This document shows, piece after piece, positions 1-5,106 of a stretch of DNA of 5,738 bases. Location of the stretch: contig JALGZU010000198.1 in assembly GCA_025774735.1 (NCBI GenBank), positions 1-5,738 on the forward strand. The letters are read 5' to 3'. The translations under genes were made by a program, and so were the position numbers. Position 1 is the first letter of the stretch; the number at the start of each line of letters is the position of its first letter. The notes below the pieces were generated by a model. It worked only from the letters and a program-made list of their open reading frames with translations, made no database searches and was not told the DNA's origin. This DNA comes from a candidate division LCP-89 bacterium (lineage in GTDB: Bacteria; Electryoneota; B3-LCP).

Positions 1-10
1 CTAACCTCCT
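1..10 (-). promoter_or_regulatory. Ribosome binding site of a leftward gene outside the window
   Basis: Read on the minus strand, these bases are AGGAGGTTAG, with a full AGGAGG Shine-Dalgarno core at 5-10. A start codon would fall just to the left of base 1, at normal spacing. No coding sequence of that gene is in the window. Because a perfect CIRCE operator lies just upstream, the gene is probably a chaperone or the regulator itself (groES-groEL, dnaK, hrcA or a small heat-shock gene). Which of these it is cannot be told from here. Confidence 0.75.
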
Positions 11-40
11 ATTTAATTGTTTGTTGAGTAAACCTGATTG

Positions 41-67
41 TTAGCACTCACTCTAAATGAGTGCTAA
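41..67 (-). promoter_or_regulatory. CIRCE operator (HrcA binding site)
   Basis: TTAGCACTC at 41-49, a 9-base spacer, and GAGTGCTAA at 59-67 make a perfect match to the CIRCE inverted repeat. CIRCE is the operator bound by the repressor HrcA, which controls groESL and dnaK operons in many bacteria. It sits just downstream of the leftward -10 box, at about +7 of the predicted transcript, and about 30 bases before the leftward ribosome binding site. This is the classical placement, so it should repress the leftward gene at normal temperature and release it on heat shock. Confidence 0.97.
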
Positions 68-79
68 TAGTTCACGCTA

Positions 80-108
80 AATATACGTAAGAAACTCCGA
101 TTTGTCAA
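80..108 (-). promoter_or_regulatory. Leftward sigma-70-type promoter of the CIRCE-controlled gene
   Basis: On the minus strand there is a perfect -35 box, TTGACA (103-108), a 17-base spacer, and a -10 box, TATATT (80-85). Transcription would start near base 73, placing the CIRCE element at the very start of the 5' leader. The leader up to the ribosome binding site is about 65-70 nt. The T/A-rich tract at 121-140 lies upstream and could act as an UP element. Confidence 0.85.
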
Positions 109-149
109 GCGGGTATTGGAGATTTTTTTAAAATATTTTTCAGGGGGTA

Positions 150-178
150 TTGACAAATACAATTTTATTGTTTATATT
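150..178 (+). promoter_or_regulatory. Rightward sigma-70-type promoter of the beta-helix gene
   Basis: The -35 box TTGACA (150-155) is separated by exactly 17 bases from TATATT (173-178), the same hexamers and spacing as the divergent promoter. Transcription would start near 184-186, giving a leader of about 35 nt before the TTG start at 221. The AT-rich tract at 121-140 lies at about -45 to -64, where an UP element would be. The CIRCE element is too far upstream, and on the wrong side, to be a direct operator here. Confidence 0.85.
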
Positions 179-208
179 TTCTATATGGGTTTTAATAATT
201 GATTTCAT

Positions 209-223
209 TGGAGGTTAATCTTG
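209..223 (+). promoter_or_regulatory. Ribosome binding site and TTG start of the beta-helix gene
   Basis: TGGAGGT (209-215) is a good Shine-Dalgarno sequence six bases before TTG at 221. No ATG or GTG nearby in frame gives a better fit, and the predicted signal peptide begins immediately at this TTG. The site therefore decides in favour of the rare start codon. Confidence 0.85.
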
Positions 224-2371
224 AGAGGCTTAATTATCATATTTTCGTTGCACTTTATCAGTCTTCTAGCACACGGTATTGAAGTCAGCGGTGAGGTATA
301 CGGCACCTGGACTGCAGCAAATAATCCCTATAATGTCGTTGGAGAATTGATTGTCCCCCCGGACTATGCCCTGATAATTCTACCGGGCGTAGAGGTCATT
401 TTTCAAGGAAACTATAAATTTAAAGTTCTCGAAAATGCGGTGTTGAGGGCTGTAGGAGCTGAACAGGATTCTATTCTCTTCAGGGCTGTAAACCAGGATA
501 CAGGCTGGCATGGAATTCGTTTCCTAAGCGCATCGGATTCTTGCAAAATGAAATATTGCCTGTTGACGGAAGCTATATCGCGGGGTGAAGGCGAAGAATC
601 CAAGGGTGGCGCAGTCTATTGTTCAAACACGAACATGACGTTCAGTCATTCCAGATTTTATCTGAATGATGTGGACGACGATAACCCGTATTACCCGAGT
701 ATGGGAGGAGGTATTTATTTTACCTACTCGGATGCTATAATAAGTGACTGTAGGATAGACTATAACAAAGCTAAGAAAGGGGGTGGTGTTTACTGCCATT
801 ATTCGAATCCTACTATTGAAAACTGCATCATCCTCGGAAATGATGCAAACGGGAACTCTTCGGCATACATCGGCGGCGGGATTTACTGCGATAACTCCGA
901 CCCGTTGATTATTAACAATATTATCGAATATAATGAAGCTAGCCGTGAAGGAAGCGGGATATCTTGTTTTTCCTCAAATCCTACTGTAGAAAACAATGAA
1001 ATAAGATTGAATTATTCTGATATGGGTTACGGAGGAGCGATATATTGCTCAAACTCTGATCCAATAATATTGAACAATATCATAGCTGAGAATGATGACA
1101 TGGGAATTCAATGTGACGATAGCCATCCAATGATTTCGGAGAACACAATTGAAAATAACACAAACAAAGGAATATATTGTAGTTTTGGTTCTAATCCGGA
1201 AATTGACGGTAATTCGATTATAGGCAATGTAGGCGGAATTTCTTGCGTATCTTCTAGCCCGAACATTCTTAATAATTATATCCATCAGAATTATCGTCTA
1301 GCTTTCACGAGTGGCGGTGGAATTAAACTATCAGGATCTACTTCGTTGATAGAAAATAATATTATCACTGAAAACCAGGGGAGTGAAGATGGTGGGGGTA
1401 TCTCCTGTCAGAACTCCAATCCTTTGATAAATAATAATATAATAACAGGAAATACGAGTGTAGGTGGTTTGTTTGTGCCCAAGGGTGCTGGTATTAATTG
1501 TGAGTCTTGTTCTTGTGTTGTTATTAGCAATAATGTAATTAGTGAAAATGAACTAACCGGAAACGGCACAAACAGTTATGGTGCTGGTATCTGCATATCT
1601 TCTTATCAATCTTTATGTAGTGTATATTTAAATTCTAATTTGATAGTGAATAACGTCGCCGTATCTTTTGGTGTTTACGAACCGGTGGGAATAGGTGGCG
1701 GTATAATGTGCGGAGCGAATACTGAACTGTATATTCAAAATAATACAATTAGCGGAAATCAAGCGGACCGCGGTGGAGGAATCTACATCAACGGATCGAC
1801 TATTTCACTGTTAAATTGTATCGTATGGGGTAATTCCCCCTCTGATGTCACCCCCGAATATTATCTGCACTTGGAAGCCACATACTGTGATATAGGGGGG
1901 GAATGGCCCGGTATCGGTAACATCGATGCGGATCCAATGTTTGTTAATCCCGATTCCGGTGATTATAATCTGCAGTGGGGCTCTCCGTGTATTGATGCTG
2001 GCGACCCGAACTCGCCTCTTGATCCTGATAGTACGAGAGCGGATATGGGCGCTCTCTATTATAACCAGAATCCATCATTTATTGCTGATGAAGAACATGG
2101 TCAGCCCTTAGATTTTAATCTACAATCTCCCTATCCCAATCCCTTCAATTCACAGACGACGATCAGCTATAGCCTGCCGAAGTATTCATACGTAGAATTG
2201 AGCATTTTCAACCTCGCCGGGCGTCAAGTGACGAAAATCGCAGACGGATGGCGAGATGCCGGCGTTCACGAAGTGACGTTCGACGGATCCTATTTATCTT
2301 CAGGAGTTTATATTTTCAAATTGAAGGCAGGTGATTTTGAGGCATCGGGTAAGATGGTACTCTTAAAATAA
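221..2371 (+). CDS. Secreted right-handed parallel beta-helix protein with C-terminal type IX secretion sorting domain
   Basis: A 716-residue exported protein of unknown substrate. Residues 1-19 form a signal peptide, hydrophobic and ending AHG before IEVSG. Residues ~40-115 are a lead-in strand region. Residues ~125-540 are a right-handed beta-helix of about a dozen coils with the recurring pattern GGGIYCxxSxPxIxNNIIxxN, where the shortest coils are 22 residues. Most coils carry one Cys at the same place (134, 192, 223, 249, 276, 298, 320, 342, 396, 427, 458, 497). Residues ~565-612 are the usual closing segment (DADPMFVNP, SPCIDAGDP, then TRADMGA). Residues 631-716 are a Por/FlgD-like sorting domain with the YPNPFN motif, GRQV, and the ending SGVYIFKL then KMVLLK. 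Such tails direct export through the type IX system to the cell surface in Bacteroidetes and relatives. Beta-helix folds occur in polysaccharide lyases, adhesins and surface-layer proteins. I see no catalytic signature, so an adhesive or structural surface role is as likely as sugar binding. The gene has its own promoter and is much more AT-rich than the genes to its right. Confidence 0.9.
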   Translation: MRGLIIIFSLHFISLLAHGIEVSGEVYGTWTAANNPYNVVGELIVPPDYALIILPGVEVIFQGNYKFKVLENAVLRAVGAEQDSILFRAVNQDTGWHGIRFLSASDSCKMKYCLLTEAISRGEGEESKGGAVYCSNTNMTFSHSRFYLNDVDDDNPYYPSMGGGIYFTYSDAIISDCRIDYNKAKKGGGVYCHYSNPTIENCIILGNDANGNSSAYIGGGIYCDNSDPLIINNIIEYNEASREGSGISCFSSNPTVENNEIRLNYSDMGYGGAIYCSNSDPIILNNIIAENDDMGIQCDDSHPMISENTIENNTNKGIYCSFGSNPEIDGNSIIGNVGGISCVSSSPNILNNYIHQNYRLAFTSGGGIKLSGSTSLIENNIITENQGSEDGGGISCQNSNPLINNNIITGNTSVGGLFVPKGAGINCESCSCVVISNNVISENELTGNGTNSYGAGICISSYQSLCSVYLNSNLIVNNVAVSFGVYEPVGIGGGIMCGANTELYIQNNTISGNQADRGGGIYINGSTISLLNCIVWGNSPSDVTPEYYLHLEATYCDIGGEWPGIGNIDADPMFVNPDSGDYNLQWGSPCIDAGDPNSPLDPDSTRADMGALYYNQNPSFIADEEHGQPLDFNLQSPYPNPFNSQTTISYSLPKYSYVELSIFNLAGRQVTKIADGWRDAGVHEVTFDGSYLSSGVYIFKLKAGDFEASGKMVLLK

Positions 2372-2374
2372 GAG

Positions 2375-2401
2375 CCGGGGTGCCCCACAGCTTGCTGTGG
2401 G
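2375..2401 (+). terminator. Strong hairpin after the beta-helix gene, possible terminator or dispersed palindrome
   Basis: CCCACAG (2384-2390), loop CTTG and CTGTGGG (2395-2401) form a perfect 7-bp stem. The inner C/G of the loop can extend it, and a competing GGGG/CCCC pairing is possible at 2377-2386. It begins only a few bases after the TAA stop at 2369-2371, as expected for a terminator. There is no T-run directly behind it; T-rich stretches only come after 2419, past a weak second stem (CACA 2406-2409 with TGTG 2415-2418). It could instead be one copy of a REP-like dispersed repeat. It can act on either strand. Confidence 0.45.
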
Positions 2402-2553
2402 ATTCCACACTCATTGTGCTTTTCTGCAACTTTCTCTTGCTTTTCCCCTCTGGTTGTTGTATATTATATACATGAGCCTCTCTCTCGTGTTTTATTTTTA
2501 GGTCTCTCCTCATGTTTACTGAATTTCCCATCCCCCTCAACCTGCGAAAAATG
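2402..2553. other. Non-coding spacer between convergent genes
   Basis: This stretch is pyrimidine-rich on the plus strand and holds no ORF with a ribosome binding site or recognisable product. The only structures I see are a weak 4-bp stem at 2406-2418 and a short AT-rich palindrome, GTATA (2459-2463) TTA TATAC (2467-2471). It separates the 3' ends of the beta-helix gene and the aminomutase gene. Confidence 0.6.
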
Positions 2554-2636
2554 TGTCGTAAGAACTCCCCCGCCCAAGCTTAAACCCGCCGACATATTTG
2601 GCGGACAGCCAACTCTGGCGGTAAGATCTGTCGTAA
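2554..2636. repeat. GC-rich palindromic patch bounded by 8-bp direct repeats
   Basis: TGTCGTAA occurs at 2554-2561 and again at 2629-2636. The 67 bases between are rich in short inverted repeats: CCGCC (2586-2590) with GGCGG (2600-2604), TTGGC (2598-2602) with GCCAA (2608-2612), and a second TGGCGG at 2616-2621. The inner ends are loosely inverted (GAACTCCCCCGCC on the left, the complement of GATCTTACCGCC on the right). This is the layout of a miniature mobile element with a target duplication, but an 8-bp match may be chance. On the minus strand the CCGCC/GGCGG stem could also serve as a weak terminator of the aminomutase gene; it lacks a good T-run. Confidence 0.4.
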
Positions 2637-2638
2637 TT

Positions 2639-3778
2639 TCACCCCTCCCCGTCCACATAGCTCACACGCTCCCCCTCCGGACTGCGCAGCATCACCCCGC
2701 CATTTTCCCTTCCTTCTACGTAATCCGTACATATTGGAATTTTGCCAAGCCCTCCCGGCGCGTCCAGGACGTAATGCGGCATCGCCATTCCCGAGGTGTT
2801 GGCGGTGAGATATTCCATGATGGCCCTGCCCCGCTCGATAGAAGTCCGGAAATGCTCGGTCCCCTGCACGGGATCGGCGTGATAGAGGCTGTAGGGGCGG
2901 ATTCTGAAAGTCAGCAGCTTGCGGAAGAGCTGCTGTAAAATCAGCGGATCGTCATTGATCCCCTTCAACAGCACCGTCTGGCTGCCCAGGGGAATCCCGG
3001 CATCGGCCAGTTTTTCACAGGCCTCCCTCATTTCCGGTGACAGTTCGGCGGGATGGTTGACGTGCACGTTCAGAAAGAGAGGCTGGTACTTTTTCAAGAT
3101 TCGGCACAGGTCCTCGGTTACGCGATAGGGAAGTACCACCGGCATGAGGCTGCCGATGCGGATGATCTCTATTGACGGTAATCCCCGGAGTTTTTCCAGG
3201 AGATCTTCCAGCCGCGCATCGGACCAGGTCAGCGGATCTCCACCGGAGAGAATCACCTCGCGCACAGCCGAATGATCCTTCAGGTAGGCGATGCAGCGGT
3301 CCACCTGCTGCGGCGATAAATCGTTCTCCGCACCGCGCGCCCGGCGCCGCCGGTTGCAGTAGCGGCAATAGATCCCGCAGCGGTCAGTGAGCAGCATCAG
3401 GGCGCGGTCTTCATAACGGTGTAACAGGCCTTCGACCGGGCTATCGCCTTCTTCGCCCAGTGGATCAGAAGCTAGTCCGGGAACCTCATCGAGTTCGGAT
3501 GTGGACGGAACTGCCTGCCGCCAGAGAGGCCCGTCCTTACCCTGCCGGGCGATCAGGTCGGCGTAATACGGCGTCAACGCTATGCGGAAGCGGGAAGTGC
3601 AAGATTCGACGACACCTTCATCGACCTCCGTATCGGGAAAGGTTCGACCCAGGTCGTCCGCCGAGACGATCCGCTGCGCCATCTGCCAGCGCCAGTCCAG
3701 CCATTGGTTTTCCGGCACGGATCGCCAGGTTACATGCCGTTGTGTCACGGTATCTAAAGTGCTGTTTTTTATTTCCAT
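2639..3778 (-). CDS. kamA: Lysine 2,3-aminomutase family radical SAM enzyme (KamA-like)
   Basis: Predicted 379-residue enzyme using a [4Fe-4S] cluster, S-adenosylmethionine and pyridoxal phosphate to move the alpha-amino group of L-lysine to carbon 3, giving beta-lysine. The N-terminal WLDWRWQ (26-32) and ITPYY-like region (LTPYY, 68-72) are typical of the family. The radical SAM cluster motif is C134-xxx-C138-xx-C141, followed by Arg143, the carboxylate-binding Arg of clostridial KamA. GGDPL (179-183) is the SAM-binding GG motif. Lys346 in PGGLGK is the PLP Schiff-base lysine. Asp302 (HADPVQG) and Asp339 (VLDAPGG) match the two Asp residues that hold the lysine side-chain amine, which are replaced in glutamate aminomutase. 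The C-terminal zinc-binding CxCxxC segment of clostridial KamA (about 416 residues) is missing. Start: ATG at 3778; an upstream in-frame extension to 4021 would read antisense through the cytochrome gene with no family similarity. The ribosome binding site is weak (GGGA about 12-15 bases upstream). An EF-P-modifying EpmB role is less likely because Asp339 is retained. No acetyltransferase (ablB) or lysine fermentation gene is visible nearby. Confidence 0.9.
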   Translation of the reverse strand: MEIKNSTLDTVTQRHVTWRSVPENQWLDWRWQMAQRIVSADDLGRTFPDTEVDEGVVESCTSRFRIALTPYYADLIARQGKDGPLWRQAVPSTSELDEVPGLASDPLGEEGDSPVEGLLHRYEDRALMLLTDRCGIYCRYCNRRRRARGAENDLSPQQVDRCIAYLKDHSAVREVILSGGDPLTWSDARLEDLLEKLRGLPSIEIIRIGSLMPVVLPYRVTEDLCRILKKYQPLFLNVHVNHPAELSPEMREACEKLADAGIPLGSQTVLLKGINDDPLILQQLFRKLLTFRIRPYSLYHADPVQGTEHFRTSIERGRAIMEYLTANTSGMAMPHYVLDAPGGLGKIPICTDYVEGRENGGVMLRSPEGERVSYVDGEG

Positions 3779-3797
3779 TCGTGAACTGTGTCCCGAG

Positions 3798-3824
3798 AAA
3801 TAAAAAGCTGCCCGAAGGCAGCTT
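3798..3824 (-). terminator. Intrinsic terminator of the cytochrome operon
   Basis: On the minus strand AAGCTGCC, loop TTCG, GGCAGCTT form a perfect 8-bp stem closed by a C(UUCG)G tetraloop, one of the most stable RNA loops. It is followed directly by TTTATTT; counting stem bases the run is TTTTTATTT. It lies 24 nt after the TGA stop of the 13-heme-motif cytochrome (3849-3851) and 20 nt before the aminomutase ATG. It should end the cytochrome transcript and insulate the aminomutase gene. Confidence 0.92.
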
Positions 3825-3848
3825 CTCGCCTCTGATCTTCGGAGGCTG

Positions 3849-5096
3849 TCAGAAATTGTAATTAGTCTGCCCGTTGACGTGCAGGGCCGGATTTTCGATG
3901 CTGACGTTGTCATCGTTGACAACCGAGCCATGACAGAGATTACAATCATCCGAGAACTCCGTGTGCTGCGGCGGCGGAGGAGGCATGGCATGACAGGTGC
4001 CGCATTCGATCTGGGAACCATCCTGGTTTGTCCAGAGGGCCGGATCGTTATCCTGGTTGCCCAATGGGAAGTTGCCGTGACAATAAGTGTTCGAGCAGGT
4101 TTCAGCGATGGGATTCCAGGTCGGCATCGGATCCGTCCGGCTGCTGTCGGTAGCCAGAACCCCGAAGGTGATCTCTGCGTGAGCTGGCAATTGTTCCAGG
4201 TGACCTACGGCATCGACGGAATCCGGTAGCAGGTGACAGAGTGTGCAGGAATAGGGGCCGCCCACGTCACCGCCGTTGACCAGGTGTTCGTGCGCGCCGA
4301 CGGTCCGGATGGAGGGATCGTCGTTTCCTACCATGTCATCAGGCGGCGCCCAACTCGCCGTGTCGTCAGGGGCTTCGTTGAAGTCGCCGTGACAGGTGTT
4401 ACACGCTTCCGGACCATATTGATGGCAGCTGTAACAGGACACTCCAGCTGCCCCACCGGTATAGTCGCTGTTGTGGCAGGTTTGGCAGACCCAGACCTCG
4501 TAGTAAACTTCTTGAAGAAGCCCGCCGTGCTGGTCGTTTAGAATGCTGTTCCCGTGCGGGAAGAAGGCATGACAATCCCAGCAGCTCCAACTGTCGGAGT
4601 CGGAATTGTAATGGCAATCCTCGCAGGCGTCGGTATTAAAACCGTTCCCCGAAACCTCAGTGCCGTGAAAGTCGGCTGTGCCCGGACTTGCCCAGTCGTT
4701 TAGATGGGGGTATTGGTGACAATCCCAGCAGCTCCAGGAATCGGAATCATCATCGTAATGGCAGTCCTCGCAGACGCTTAGATCCACGATCTGATCGCCA
4801 TGGAAATCGGGGGAATCGTCATTGAGCCAACCGCTTGCGTGAGGATAGCTCTCATGACAGTCGTAACAGGAAACTCCGCTGTTGCCACCGAGGTAGTCTT
4901 CGCCGTGACACACCCCACAGACGCTGGGGTCTGAAACCTGTTCTCCGTGAAAGTCGGGCGAATCATCATCGGCCCAGCCTTCCGGGTGTGGGGAACGGAG
5001 CTCAGTATCCCCAGCGGGATCCGAGCATCCCATACAGATCAGCAGAGCTGCTGCCGCAACTACTGGGGCAAAGGCTCTGAGTGTGGAAATTTTCAT
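3849..5096 (-). CDS. Multiheme c-type cytochrome lipoprotein with C-terminal CxxxxCH/CxxCH domain
   Basis: A 415-residue exported electron carrier with 12 CxxCH heme c motifs (Cys at 60, 77, 109, 123, 158, 172, 204, 221, 232, 284, 365, 385) plus one CxxxxCH (CSNTYCH, 334-340), so up to 13 hemes. Residues 1-23 are a signal peptide. The sequence ICMGC with Cys24 looks like an imperfect lipobox, so a lipid-anchored protein is likely; Ser follows the Cys, which fits outer-membrane sorting if Lol rules hold. Residues 46-230 are four repeats of about 46-50 residues, each with a heme pair and most with SPDFHG-like starts. Residues ~331-390 match the family pattern CxxxxCH...CxxCH first described in Geobacter cytochromes, including the poly-Pro MPPPPPQH and the typical ending ALHVNGQTNYNF. 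Start: ATG 5096, 10 nt after the stop of the upstream cytochrome gene, with a weak AGGCG ribosome binding site overlapping that stop, suggesting translational coupling. Likely role is periplasmic or cell-surface electron transfer; the partner and acceptor are unknown. Confidence 0.9.
   Translation of the reverse strand: MKISTLRAFAPVVAAAALLICMGCSDPAGDTELRSPHPEGWADDDSPDFHGEQVSDPSVCGVCHGEDYLGGNSGVSCYDCHESYPHASGWLNDDSPDFHGDQIVDLSVCEDCHYDDDSDSWSCWDCHQYPHLNDWASPGTADFHGTEVSGNGFNTDACEDCHYNSDSDSWSCWDCHAFFPHGNSILNDQHGGLLQEVYYEVWVCQTCHNSDYTGGAAGVSCYSCHQYGPEACNTCHGDFNEAPDDTASWAPPDDMVGNDDPSIRTVGAHEHLVNGGDVGGPYSCTLCHLLPDSVDAVGHLEQLPAHAEITFGVLATDSSRTDPMPTWNPIAETCSNTYCHGNFPLGNQDNDPALWTNQDGSQIECGTCHAMPPPPPQHTEFSDDCNLCHGSVVNDDNVSIENPALHVNGQTNYNF
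4407..4961 (-). repeat. Four tandem heme-pair modules inside the lipoprotein cytochrome gene
   Basis: The encoded protein repeats a module with a first CxxCH, 9-12 residues, then a second CxxCH followed by an aromatic/PH segment. Approximate residue limits are 46-91, 92-137, 138-187 and 188-230. Modules 1 and 4 share GGxxGVSCYxCH; modules 2 and 3 share SDSWSCWDCH. At DNA level the plus-strand 19-mer GACAATCCCAGCAGCTCCA occurs at 4571-4589 and 4718-4736, exactly 147 bases (49 codons) apart, and similarity continues beyond it, showing a recent in-frame duplication of modules 2 and 3. Confidence 0.85.
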
Positions 5097-5106
5097 CGCT
5101 TATCGC

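Noticed and set aside
41..67. CIRCE as direct operator of the beta-helix gene
   Set aside because: It is more than 80 bases upstream of the rightward -35 box, but sits exactly in the early leader of the leftward transcript.
2414..2938. 174-residue plus-strand open frame over the convergent spacer and the end of the aminomutase gene
   Set aside because: It has no ribosome binding site and no recognisable domain, and more than half of it is antisense to a well-supported enzyme.
3779..4021. Longer start for the aminomutase, adding 81 residues
   Set aside because: The extension runs through the terminator and overlaps the cytochrome gene in another frame; it has no family similarity, while ATG at 3778 is followed closely by conserved aminomutase sequence.
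3879..4541. Two plus-strand open frames (116 and 102 residues) opposite the lipoprotein cytochrome
   Set aside because: No start signals and no sensible domain; explained as antisense shadows.
4407..4961. Regular repeats suggestive of a CRISPR array
   Set aside because: Repeat period is 49 codons, in frame, and the similarity is explained by duplicated heme-binding modules.
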